This document shows positions 16,187-23,947 of a stretch of DNA of 51,442 bases, piece by piece (within the stretch, counting starts at the first letter, position 1; each line of letters begins with the position of its first letter). The position numbers and the translations under genes are program-made. Origin of the DNA: Lentisphaerota bacterium (GTDB lineage Bacteria; Verrucomicrobiota; Lentisphaeria; Victivallales; UBA1829); contig SUWI01000009.1 of the NCBI GenBank assembly GCA_015061565.1, positions 1-51,442 of the forward strand. Direction: 5' to 3'. The notes beneath the pieces were generated by a model. The model saw nothing but the letters and a program-made list of their open reading frames with translations, had not been told where the DNA came from and did not search any database.

Positions 16187-17521
16187 ATGAAAAAAATCAT
16201 ACGGCTGATCCTCGGATTGGCGATCCTGGCGGTGCTGGTTTATCTGGCAGTTCTGGCTTATCGGAAATATGCGGGTCCGAAAGACCGCGTGATGTTCCGT
16301 ACCGATACGATCCGCAAAACCGATCTGGTGCGTTCGATCACCGCGACCGGCACGGTGGAACCGGAAGAACTGGTCAACGTCGGTGCGCAGGTGCAGGGCA
16401 TGATCACGAAATTCGGACCCGACACCAAGGGCAAGCCGGTGGATTACGGTTCGATCGTCAAGGAAGGCGGCGTGCTGGCCTGGATCGACGATTCGCTCTA
16501 CGCGGCGGAACTGCGGTCCGCACAGGCCTCCCAGCTGCAGGCGAAAGCGTCGATCAATTCGGCGAATTCCAACATCCTTCAGGCGAAAGCGCGTTTGCAG
16601 CTGGCCGAACTGAATATGAACCGGGCGAAACAGCTGCGTCCGACCAACGCGATCGCGCAGAACACCTACGATGAAGCGCTGGCCGATCACGATGTGGCGA
16701 AAGCGAATCTGGCGGTCGCGGAAGCGTCGCTGGCGCAGGCGCAGGCTCAACTCGCGTCCGCCAATGCCGCGCAGGAACGCGCCGCCCGCAACCTTTCCTA
16801 CTGCGTCATCAAATCTCCGGTCAACGGCGTCATCATCGACCGCCGCGTGAACATCGGCCAGACCGTGGTTTCCAGCATGAACGCGCCGAGCCTGTTCCTG
16901 ATCGCCAAGGACCTGAAACGCATGCAGGTGTGGGTGTCCGTCAACGAGGCCGACGTCGGCCAGATCAAGGTCGGACTGCCGGTCCAGTTCACCGTTGACG
17001 CCTTCCAGAACCGCATGTTCAAGGGAACCGTCCGCAAGGTCCGCCTGAACGCTACCATGTCCCAGAACGTGGTCACCTACGTGGTGGAAGTGGAAACGGA
17101 CAACTCCGACGGCACGCTGCTGCCGTACCTGACCGCGAATGTGAAATTCCTGCTGGCGCAGCGCCAGGGCGTGCTGGCCGTCCCGAATGCCGCTTTCCGT
17201 TTCAGCCCGAGCGAAACGATGATACCGCCGGCTTACAAGGGGGAACTGGACAAGCCGCTCGACCGCAAGAAACGCGAACGCCGGATCTGGGTCCAGCATG
17301 GCAATTCGATCAAACCGCTGGTCGTGACCGCGGGTCTGAACGACGGTTCCACCACCGAGGTCAGTTCGCCCGAACTGAAGGAAGGCATGGTCGTGGTGAC
17401 GGGACAGGAGATCCAGACCGCCGCGCGGCAGATGGCCGCGGGCGCCGGCGGGGAAAACCGCAGTCCCTTCCTGCCCTCCATGCCGCGCCGCCAGAGGACC
17501 CAGAGGAGAGGGGCACGATGA
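16187..17521 (+). CDS. MacA-like periplasmic adaptor of an ABC efflux system (membrane fusion protein)
   Basis: The 444-aa protein has one N-terminal membrane anchor (IIRLILGLAILAVLVYLAVLA), a lipoyl/barrel-sandwich half-motif (TGTVEPEELVNVGAQVQGMI), a long alpha-helical hairpin rich in Ala/Gln (about residues 105-200), the returning half (VIKSPVNGVIIDRRVNIGQTV) and a beta-barrel domain (VWVSVNEADVGQIKVGLPVQF). This is the HlyD/RND-type adaptor plan used by MacA. The ATG at 16187 follows GGAG; a TTG four codons upstream overlaps that site. Its stop overlaps the ATP-binding gene by four bases. The adaptor would join the inner-membrane MacB-type pump to an outer-membrane channel, which is not encoded nearby. 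Confidence 0.88.
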   Translation: MKKIIRLILGLAILAVLVYLAVLAYRKYAGPKDRVMFRTDTIRKTDLVRSITATGTVEPEELVNVGAQVQGMITKFGPDTKGKPVDYGSIVKEGGVLAWIDDSLYAAELRSAQASQLQAKASINSANSNILQAKARLQLAELNMNRAKQLRPTNAIAQNTYDEALADHDVAKANLAVAEASLAQAQAQLASANAAQERAARNLSYCVIKSPVNGVIIDRRVNIGQTVVSSMNAPSLFLIAKDLKRMQVWVSVNEADVGQIKVGLPVQFTVDAFQNRMFKGTVRKVRLNATMSQNVVTYVVEVETDNSDGTLLPYLTANVKFLLAQRQGVLAVPNAAFRFSPSETMIPPAYKGELDKPLDRKKRERRIWVQHGNSIKPLVVTAGLNDGSTTEVSSPELKEGMVVVTGQEIQTAARQMAAGAGGENRSPFLPSMPRRQRTQRRGAR

Positions 17522-18204
17522 GCTTGATCGAACTGCATGACATCCGGAAGACCTACTCGCTCGGCGAGATCGATGTTCCGGTGCTCAAGGGCATCACGCT
17601 TTCCATCGAAAAGGGCGAATACGTCGCCTTGATGGGCGCCTCGGGTTCCGGCAAGAGCACCCTGATGAACATCCTCGGCTGTCTCGACCGGCCCACTTCC
17701 GGCGATTACCTGTTCGACGGACGCGAAGTCGGACGCCTTTCCGGCGACGAACGTGCCAAGCTCCGCAACAAATACATCGGGTTCGTGTTCCAGAGCTTCA
17801 ATCTGCTGCCGCGGACCAGCGCGCTCGAAAATGTCTGCATGCCCCTGTATTACACGGCCGGCGACATCTCTTCGCGCGAAGCGGCCAAACGCGGCCGCGC
17901 CATGCTCGAACGGGTCGGACTGGCCGACCGCATGCACCATGAGCCTTCGCAGCTTTCCGGCGGGCAGCAGCAGCGTGTGGCCATTGCCCGTGCACTGGTG
18001 AACCGGCCGCCTGTTCTCTTTGCCGATGAGCCCACCGGCAACCTCGACTCCAAGACGAGCGTGGAAGTCATGAAGCTTTTCGAAGAGCTGAATCAGGAAG
18101 GGATCACGATCATCCTGGTGACCCATGCTACGGAAGTTGCGGACTGCGCCAAACGGACGATCCATATCCAGGACGGTCTGATCGTGAGCGGAGCTTTCAG
18201 CTGA
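17518..18204 (+). CDS. ABC transporter ATP-binding protein, MacB/LolD type
   Basis: The 228-aa protein has Walker A (GASGSGKST near residue 41), a Q-loop ([11 protein letters not shown]), the ABC signature ([15 protein letters not shown]), Walker B ([13 protein letters not shown]) and the H-loop (LVTHATE). Length and the [12 protein letters not shown] ending are typical of the MacB/LolD/FtsE group. It energises the FtsX-type permease encoded at 18519. Start and stop codons overlap with the adaptor gene (ATGA), showing translational coupling. Unlike classic MacB, where ATPase and permease are one chain, they are separate here. Confidence 0.93.
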   Translation: MSLIELHDIRKTYSLGEIDVPVLKGITLSIEKGEYVALMGASGSGKSTLMNILGCLDRPTSGDYLFDGREVGRLSGDERAKLRNKYIGFVFQSFNLLPRTSALENVCMPLYYTAGDISSREAAKRGRAMLERVGLADRMHHEPSQLSGGQQQRVAIARALVNRPPVLFADEPTGNLDSKTSVEVMKLFEELNQEGITIILVTHATEVADCAKRTIHIQDGLIVSGAFS

Positions 18205-18218
18205 GGCAGGGGGAAATC

Positions 18219-18503
18219 ATGGGCAGAAGATCGCAGAACAACCGGGGAAGAAGCAACCCCTACGACTGCAGCCTGGATCTGCACGGCATGTATTCGCAGG
18301 AGGCGATGGAGCTGGTCGCGAAAATGATCAGTTCGCATCCGCATTGCAGCATTCTGATCATCCACGGCAACGGCACGGGCGTGCTGCGCAATGCGGTCCG
18401 CTGCGCGCTGAAAGCACATCGTTTCCCGACGGTCCGGGATTATTTTTTCGGTGAAGATATCGGCGCGCCCGGTCTCGACGGGTCAACCGTAGTTTATACT
18501 TGA
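18219..18503 (+). CDS. small Smr-domain protein inside the efflux operon
   Basis: The 94-aa product is essentially a single Smr (small MutS-related) domain: DLHGMYSQEAMELV near residues 19-32, then ILIIHGNGTGVLRNAVR near 45-62. Smr domains bind or nick nucleic acids, and the LDLHG and HGxGxGxLR motifs are both present. It lies between the ATPase and permease genes, with 14- and 15-base gaps, and so is almost certainly co-transcribed. There is no obvious functional link to efflux. It may be a housekeeping gene captured in the operon. Confidence 0.85.
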   Translation: MGRRSQNNRGRSNPYDCSLDLHGMYSQEAMELVAKMISSHPHCSILIIHGNGTGVLRNAVRCALKAHRFPTVRDYFFGEDIGAPGLDGSTVVYT

Positions 18504-18518
18504 ATCAGGAGACAGATC

Positions 18519-19880
18519 ATGTCATTATGGAGAACCATGCTGGTGGCGCTGGTGGCGCTGAAACGGAATCCGACGCGGGCTTTGCTGACCGCGCTGGGCA
18601 TAGTGATCGGGATCGCGGCCGTAATCGCGATGATGGAGATCGGCAACGGCTCCTCGCGGGCGATCCGCACCTCGATCGAAAACATGGGCGCCAATTCCAT
18701 CCTGATCATGCCGGGTGCGCCCCGGCACCCCGGCGGCGTCCGCCAGGGTTCCGGCAGCGGCGTCTCGCTGACCCCGGAAGACTGTGAAGCGATCCGGCAG
18801 GAATGCCCCAATGTGGCACTCGCCGTTCCCATCGTCCGTGCTTCCGCGGTCCAGGCCGTCGTCGGCAATAAAAACTGGAACCCGCAGCAGTGTTACGGCG
18901 TCGGGCCCGATTATCTGAAGATCCGCAACTGGGATCTGGCGGAAGGACGCAATTTCACCGACCGCGAAGTCGAAAGCCGCGCCCGCGTCTGCCTCGTCGG
19001 CAAGAAGATCGTCAATGAACTGTTCGGCGGCGAATCCCCGGTCGATTCCGAGATCCGGATCAAGAACGTCACCTTCACCGTCATCGGCGTCCTCAAGGAA
19101 AAAGGCGCCAACATGATGGGCTTCGACGAGGACGATGTGGTGCTGGCGCCGTGGACCACCGTCCGCCTGCGTATCACCGGACTGAAAACCGGAACGATCT
19201 CCAATACCACCAGCACCGCTTCCACTTCTCCGAGTTCGCTTTATCCCGCTACCGGCGTGGCATTCTATCCGGAACAGGCGGACAATCTGGCCACCGATAC
19301 GCTTCTGGTCCCGAAATTCGCGCAGATCGACCAGATCATGCTCACCGCCACCGATCCGAAGAACGTGAACAAGGCCATCGCCGAACTCACCCAGGTGCTG
19401 CGCGAACGCCACAATCTCCGGCCGTATCAGGAGGATGATTTCTGGGTGCGGAATTCCGCCGCGTTCATGGAAACGCTTTCCGGCACCAGCCGCCTGATGA
19501 CCAATTTGCTCATGGTCGTGGCGCTGATCTCGCTCGTGGTCGGCGGCGTCGGCATCATGAACATCATGCTGGTCTCCGTGACCGAACGCACGCGCGAGAT
19601 CGGCCTGCGCATGGCCGTCGGCGCACGTTCCCGCGACATCCTGAAACAGTTCCTCGTGGAATCGATCCTGCTGTGTCTGGTTGGCGGCATCGTCGGGATC
19701 CTGCTCGGCCGCGGCGCCGCTCTGCTGGTGAAGACCCATCTCAAGTGGCCGATCGAACCCAGTCCCGAAGGCATGCTCACCGCTGTCGCGGTCTCTGCCG
19801 CCGTCGGTATCATTTTCGGCTTTTATCCCGCGTGGAAAGCTTCCCGGCTCGACCCGATCGAAGCATTGCGCTACGAATAA
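18519..19880 (+). CDS. MacB-type ABC transporter permease (FtsX family)
   Basis: The 453-aa protein has an N-terminal transmembrane helix (ALLTALGIVIGIAAVIAMM), a large periplasmic MacB_PCD domain (residues ~45-320) and three C-terminal helices with the FtsX pattern VVGGVGIMNIMLVSVTERTREIGLRMAVGA. The end, FGFYPAWKASRLDPIEALRYE, is the standard MacB C-terminus. With the adaptor and ATPase upstream it makes a complete tripartite efflux or secretion pump lacking only the outer-membrane protein. MacB pumps export macrolides, peptides or lipoproteins. Substrate here is unknown. Two pseudopilin genes follow after a repeat region. Confidence 0.92.
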   Translation: MSLWRTMLVALVALKRNPTRALLTALGIVIGIAAVIAMMEIGNGSSRAIRTSIENMGANSILIMPGAPRHPGGVRQGSGSGVSLTPEDCEAIRQECPNVALAVPIVRASAVQAVVGNKNWNPQQCYGVGPDYLKIRNWDLAEGRNFTDREVESRARVCLVGKKIVNELFGGESPVDSEIRIKNVTFTVIGVLKEKGANMMGFDEDDVVLAPWTTVRLRITGLKTGTISNTTSTASTSPSSLYPATGVAFYPEQADNLATDTLLVPKFAQIDQIMLTATDPKNVNKAIAELTQVLRERHNLRPYQEDDFWVRNSAAFMETLSGTSRLMTNLLMVVALISLVVGGVGIMNIMLVSVTERTREIGLRMAVGARSRDILKQFLVESILLCLVGGIVGILLGRGAALLVKTHLKWPIEPSPEGMLTAVAVSAAVGIIFGFYPAWKASRLDPIEALRYE

Positions 19881-19881
19881 G

Positions 19882-20025
19882 GCGGGAAAACTGGGAAAAC
19901 TGGGAAAACTGGGAATACTGGGAATACTGGGAATACTGGTCCCCCTCCGATGTTCTCGCGTCATGCCATGTTTTGCGCGCAATCCTAGAATTCCCAGTAT
20001 TCCTAGCATTCCTAGTAAGTTCGCG
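19882..20025. repeat. inverted pair of 9-base minisatellite arrays, element 1
   Basis: On the left, five or more tandem units of CTGGGAAAA then CTGGGAATA run from about 19882 to 19939. On the right (19984-20015) the complementary array reads CCCAGTATTCCTAGCATTCC, the same nine-base period in inverse orientation. The spacer is about 45 bases. AAGTTCGCG at 20017-20025 closes the element and is found at the same place in the similar element at 40754-40938. The arms can pair into a long hairpin. No protein-coding signal supports the frames that run through it. Confidence 0.8.
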
Positions 20026-20115
20026 CCACACACCTCCCTCGCACGGCCGCCGTCTTCCTGCCGGCCGCCGCATTGCTCCCCATCCGGAAAATCCCTCTTT
20101 TTTTCCGTTTTTCCC

Positions 20116-20144
20116 TTGAATTTTCCGCATTTGCAGATTATAAT
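20116..20144 (+). promoter_or_regulatory. promoter of the GspG-like pseudopilin gene
   Basis: TTGAAT (20116-20121) and a perfect TATAAT (20139-20144) are separated by 17 bases. The start codon at 20176 is preceded by AGGAGG. Confidence 0.65.
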
Positions 20145-20175
20145 TATCGGTGAAATAAAATCAGGAGGTTCAAAT

Positions 20176-20805
20176 ATGAAACATCGTCTTTTCACTTTGG
20201 TGGAACTGCTTACCGTCATAGCAGTTATCGCAATCCTCGCCGGCATCGCCATTCCAGTGGTTGTCGGCATGCAGTCCAAAGGACGCGAAACATCAGCCCG
20301 CGCCGACATGAACGCCATCAAAATGGCCCTCACCCAGTTCAAGGCCGATTATTCGATTTTCCCGGTAGCGCAGCCAAGTCCGGCGGCAGATACTTTGCTG
20401 AAAGCCGCGTTTAAATCCGGAGATACGAATAATGATACAGAGAACGATGCCATGATTGCTGAACTGACCATGATTCAAACCACACCGGGAACCGGAGATG
20501 TGCCTAGTGATCTTACAAGTATTACCTACAACAAGAAAAAAAGAAAATACCTGGATGCTCCTGCCAAACCGGTAACGCCCGTAGTCGGGACGAAGGGTTT
20601 CATGAAACTCGACCCCTGGGGCAGACGCTACAATATTGCTTTGGATACGGATTATAATAAGAAACTGGTCCTTACCACCACGTTTCTGGGTGCTGATACC
20701 GCGGAAACCATTGTCGGCGACATTGCGATTTATTCTTATGGAACAGCCGAGGATGATGGCGACTTGGATGCCTTCCTGTATTCCTGGAAAACCAACGCGA
20801 AATGA
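20176..20805 (+). CDS. GspG-like major pseudopilin
   Basis: The 209-aa protein begins with a six-residue leader and the prepilin motif FTLVELLTVIAVIAILAGIAIP with Glu at position 5 of the mature protein. Unlike the other pseudopilins in the window it continues ARADMNAIKMALTQFKADYSIFP and ends DPWGRRYNI... GDIAIYSYG, the GspG pattern. GspG is the main shaft subunit of a type II secretion pseudopilus. The start is set by AGGAGG seven bases upstream; the frame is open far upstream through the minisatellite, which is not coding. It is followed at 12 bases by an H-x9-DG pseudopilin. No secretion ATPase or secretin is in the window. Confidence 0.88.
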   Translation: MKHRLFTLVELLTVIAVIAILAGIAIPVVVGMQSKGRETSARADMNAIKMALTQFKADYSIFPVAQPSPAADTLLKAAFKSGDTNNDTENDAMIAELTMIQTTPGTGDVPSDLTSITYNKKKRKYLDAPAKPVTPVVGTKGFMKLDPWGRRYNIALDTDYNKKLVLTTTFLGADTAETIVGDIAIYSYGTAEDDGDLDAFLYSWKTNAK

Positions 20806-20817
20806 TGAGGTGCTGAC

Positions 20818-21561
20818 ATGACGAAACGCAATTATACCCTGATCGAACTCCTCACAGTGATTTTCATTATCGCGGTGCTGGCCGGACTGATCATGCCGGC
20901 GACGTCGCTGGTACGCGGGAAAGCCAGACGGACCTCATGCGCTTCGAATCTGAAACAGGTTGGTGCTCTTGCCATGCAGTTCAGCAATGACCGGGACGGA
21001 CAGATTCCTCTTTACAAGGTTGATTCCAGTAAAGTATATTCACTTCGAGACAAAACAATAGAAAATGCTTACCGCAACAAACTCAGATTCAGCAATCAAG
21101 ATAATGCCAAAACCAACCTGACGGCATCCAATGGAAAAGCCTTGATGTGGACTGCCGGTTTGGTCCGTTATGCCAAGTACAACATGAACGTCTTTTTCTG
21201 TCCGTCCGATGAACGGGACCTGAATATATTTGAAGAGGGCAAAAATTCTTCCTATTCTCTGAATTATGGAAATGACGACCGTCCGGGTGGGACATCAGGC
21301 GGTACTGCCTTTGTCAAGATGAGCGCGGTTACCCGTTCTCCCGCCGGAGTCATTCTGTTTGGAGAAACCGATGCCGGTCTTTTGGGCATGGATTCAACGA
21401 AATCCGCCAGCAGTTTCTTCAGTACTTATTTCAAAACACCATTGGCCCGTAAACCGCATTCCAATGAATTCAATACCAGTTATCTGGATGGACATGTGGA
21501 TTTTGTTCATACCTCCGATCTGCAAGCAGCATTTGACAAGGATGCCTACAAGATCAAATAA
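20818..21561 (+). CDS. type II pseudopilin with H-x9-DG motif
   Basis: The 247-aa protein has the methylation motif YTLIELLTVIFIIAVLAGLIMPA near the N-terminus, then ARRTSCASNLKQVGALAMQFSND, a variable centre (FFCPSDERDLN) and the C-terminal H-x9-DG signature HSNEFNTSYLDGH. It is paired with the GspG-like gene and probably co-transcribed. The N-terminal helix would insert in the inner membrane before extraction into the pseudopilus. The Tyr at position 1 of the processed motif is unusual against the Phe of the paralogues. Confidence 0.87.
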   Translation: MTKRNYTLIELLTVIFIIAVLAGLIMPATSLVRGKARRTSCASNLKQVGALAMQFSNDRDGQIPLYKVDSSKVYSLRDKTIENAYRNKLRFSNQDNAKTNLTASNGKALMWTAGLVRYAKYNMNVFFCPSDERDLNIFEEGKNSSYSLNYGNDDRPGGTSGGTAFVKMSAVTRSPAGVILFGETDAGLLGMDSTKSASSFFSTYFKTPLARKPHSNEFNTSYLDGHVDFVHTSDLQAAFDKDAYKIK

Positions 21562-21576
21562 GTTTTTTGTCCATAC

Positions 21577-22368
21577 ATGAACTCATTCACCTTTTCCCCT
21601 GTCGGCGTGGTCCGCTGTGCGAACCGGTATAAGTATGAGGCGGCGCGGCAGGGGGTTTTCACACCCGGAAATCAGGCGGAGATCGAACTTTTTCCGGGTC
21701 ATGATTACGAAACGGCATTGTCCGATCTGGACGGGTTCGAACGGATCTGGGTGCTCTTTGTATTCGACCGCAATACGGACTGGAAACCGAAAGTTTCACC
21801 GCCGATAACGGGGGGACGGAAACGGTACGGGGTGTTCGCGACGCGTTCGCCGCACCGTCCGAATCCGATCGGTCTGAGCTGCGTGAAACTGGAAAAAGTC
21901 GACGGACTGAAACTGGCTGTGAGCGGACATGATTTTCTGGACGGGACGCCGGTGCTGGACCTGAAACCGTATATTCCGGCGGCGGATGCGTTTCCGGAGG
22001 CGAAAGCGGGATGGCGGGACGAGGCGGATGCCGCGGAACTGAAGGTGGAATTCACGGAGAACGCGCTGAAAAAAATGGCGTATGTGGAAAAGCTCTGCGG
22101 GCTGGATCTGCAGAATTTCTGTTCCGTGCAGCTGAGCCATGCGCCGACCTCGCCGGAACGGAAACGGATCGAAGCATTGGCGGACGGCCGTTACGGGATC
22201 GGCTGCCGGACCTGGCAGGTGATCTATCAGGTCAATGACGACGGCGTGCAGGTGACGGATGTGCGGTCGCATTATGCGGCGGAGGAATTGACTCCGGGTG
22301 CGGAAGATCCGTATGCGGACAAAGATCACCACCGGGAGTTCCGGAAGGAGTTCGGCGATGGGGATTGA
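21577..22368 (+). CDS. trmO: tRNA (N6-threonylcarbamoyladenosine-37-N6)-methyltransferase TrmO
   Basis: The 263-aa protein begins with the UPF0066/TrmO pattern FSPVGVVRCANRYKYEAARQG, then LDGFERIWVLFVFDRN and the signature ATRSPHRPNPIGLSCVKLEKVD, with VLDLKPYIP and a C-terminal YaeB-like extension. TrmO methylates t6A37 of tRNA-Thr using SAM. It starts 15 bases after the pseudopilin stop and overlaps the ispH start by 11 bases, so trmO and ispH are translated together. The length is close to E. coli YaeB (about 235 aa), with a slightly longer C-terminus. Confidence 0.9.
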   Translation: MNSFTFSPVGVVRCANRYKYEAARQGVFTPGNQAEIELFPGHDYETALSDLDGFERIWVLFVFDRNTDWKPKVSPPITGGRKRYGVFATRSPHRPNPIGLSCVKLEKVDGLKLAVSGHDFLDGTPVLDLKPYIPAADAFPEAKAGWRDEADAAELKVEFTENALKKMAYVEKLCGLDLQNFCSVQLSHAPTSPERKRIEALADGRYGIGCRTWQVIYQVNDDGVQVTDVRSHYAAEELTPGAEDPYADKDHHREFRKEFGDGD

Positions 22369-23221
22369 GATCCGGCTGGCGAAAGCGCGGGGATTCTGCG
22401 CAGGGGTGGAGCGGGCGCTGAACAAAGTGGAGGAAGCGTTGAAAACGGGACCGTTTCCGGTGTATGTGCTGCATGAGATCGTGCACAACGAAACGGTGGT
22501 GGACGGACTGCGGAAACGGGGCGTGATCTTCATCGACGATCCGGCGGAAGCCCAAAGCGGAGTGCTGATCTTCAGTGCGCACGGGGTGAGCCGGGCGGTG
22601 GAAAAACAGGCGGCGAAACCGGGCGTGAAAGTGGTGGACGCGACGTGTCCGATCGTGAAATCGCTGCACCGGCGGATGGAGGAATTCGCTGCGGCGGGAA
22701 AAACGATCATCCTTTTCGGGCGGAACGGCCACCGCGAGGTGGAAGGATTGCTGGGCCGGGTCGAGGTGCCGGTGAAGGTGATCGAATCGGAAGCGGAGCT
22801 GGAAGATTTTCTGCAAACGGCGGACTTGAGTAAACCGTATGCGTGTCTTTCGCAGACGACGCTGAACGCGGCGGATGTGGAACGGATGACGTCGAGGCTG
22901 AAAGCGGCGCTGCCGGACGTGACGGCGGCGTCGGAAGTGTGCCATGCCACGCGGGAACGTCAGGCGGCGGTGAAGGAACTGGCGAAAAGTTGTCCGGTGA
23001 TCCTGGTGGTGGGGTCGGCGCGGAGTTCGAATACGCGGCGGCTGTATGAGACGGCGCTGGCGCAGGGAGTCCGGGCGCATCTGCTGGGCAATGCGGCGGA
23101 TTTCCGTCCGGAATGGCTGAAAGGAGTTTCCCGGGTCGGGATCACTTCGGGCGCGTCGGCGCCGGAGGAACTGGTGCGGGAATTGTGCGATAGGATTCAT
23201 CTAACCCAAAAGGAGGAATAA
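22358..23221 (+). CDS. ispH: 4-hydroxy-3-methylbut-2-enyl diphosphate reductase
   Basis: The 287-aa protein carries the three iron-sulfur cysteines in context: ARGFCAGVERAL near residue 13, VVDATCPIV and ASEVCHATRERQ. It also has the substrate-binding histidines in LHEIVHNETVV and FSAHGVSRAV and the late motif GITSGASAPEELV. IspH performs the last step of the MEP isoprenoid pathway, giving IPP and DMAPP. The ATG at 22358 follows GGAAGGAG and overlaps the trmO end; an upstream in-frame ATG would add 20 non-family residues. A strong AGGAGG precedes the next gene. Confidence 0.95.
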   Translation: MGIEIRLAKARGFCAGVERALNKVEEALKTGPFPVYVLHEIVHNETVVDGLRKRGVIFIDDPAEAQSGVLIFSAHGVSRAVEKQAAKPGVKVVDATCPIVKSLHRRMEEFAAAGKTIILFGRNGHREVEGLLGRVEVPVKVIESEAELEDFLQTADLSKPYACLSQTTLNAADVERMTSRLKAALPDVTAASEVCHATRERQAAVKELAKSCPVILVVGSARSSNTRRLYETALAQGVRAHLLGNAADFRPEWLKGVSRVGITSGASAPEELVRELCDRIHLTQKEE

Positions 23222-23224
23222 AAG

Positions 23225-23914
23225 ATGAAAAAAGGAGATGTCGGTGCGATCCTGTTTCTGGTCGCGTTCGCGTGTGCAGTGGTGTTTTTCCCGTGGACGG
23301 TGACTTTCACGGGGAAAGTGGAACTGGGAAAACTGTCGCAGGGATTTGACAATTTCGGCAAATTCACGGCGCATTTTCCGTATCTGATGGGTTTCTTCAA
23401 GGTCGGTCTGCTGGCGACTTTCGGGGAAATGCTGAAAGTGCGGATGAAAACCGGATCGTGGAAAGTGCCTTCGCTGATCGCGCGGTTCATCGTGTGGGGC
23501 ATCGTGGGACTGCTGTTCACGTTCGTGTTCGCGATGTTCGCCAAGGGCGTCGGCGCATTGATCGGAACGCCGTTCTGGTTCGGCCGTATGACCTTGAAGC
23601 CGAATTTCTGGGACAACCTGCTGTTCGCGTTTTCGACCTCGTTCTGGCAGAACGTGATCTTTGCGTATCCGATGATGCTGGGGCATGAATGGTGCAACGA
23701 AGTGATCAACCGGAAACGGTTCGTGGGCGGAGCGGAATTCCTGGAAAAACTGAACAAGCCGGTGTGGGGCTCGTTCATCCCGAAGACGATCATCTTTTTC
23801 TGGATCCCGGCGCATACGGTGACGTTCCTGCTGCCGCCGGATTACCGGGTGCTGATGAGCGCGGTGCTGAGTCTGGTGCTGGGCGCGATCCTGACTTTCC
23901 GCAGCGGCAAATGA
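23225..23914 (+). CDS. Mpv17/PMP22-like integral membrane protein
   Basis: The 229-aa protein has four or five hydrophobic segments (AILFLVAFACAVVFF, FIVWGIVGLLFTFVFAMFA, TIIFFWIPAHTVTFLLP, VLSLVLGAIL). The C-terminal stretch with W-x-P-x-H-x-x-x-F-x-x-P-x-x-x-R-V resembles the Mpv17/PMP22 signature, in which a WP...NF..VP..YR pattern precedes the last helix. Bacterial members of that family are known in PVC phyla but their function is not. It begins three bases after ispH with AGGAGG upstream and is followed at 33 bases by the GH4 gene. The family assignment is tentative. Confidence 0.5.
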   Translation: MKKGDVGAILFLVAFACAVVFFPWTVTFTGKVELGKLSQGFDNFGKFTAHFPYLMGFFKVGLLATFGEMLKVRMKTGSWKVPSLIARFIVWGIVGLLFTFVFAMFAKGVGALIGTPFWFGRMTLKPNFWDNLLFAFSTSFWQNVIFAYPMMLGHEWCNEVINRKRFVGGAEFLEKLNKPVWGSFIPKTIIFFWIPAHTVTFLLPPDYRVLMSAVLSLVLGAILTFRSGK

Positions 23915-23947
23915 ATTTGAAACCCTGATAATAAATAGGAGAAGAAA

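Noticed and set aside
19882-20025. CRISPR array
   Set aside because: The repeat unit is nine bases with no spacers and no cas genes nearby. It is a minisatellite. The three tRNA genes at 38705-38983 also look repeated but are clear tRNAs.
18525-20342. A long minus-strand frame opposite the MacB permease and the minisatellite
   Set aside because: Its translation has low-complexity repeats over the minisatellite, no motifs, and runs antisense to a clear FtsX-family permease and the GspG-like gene start.
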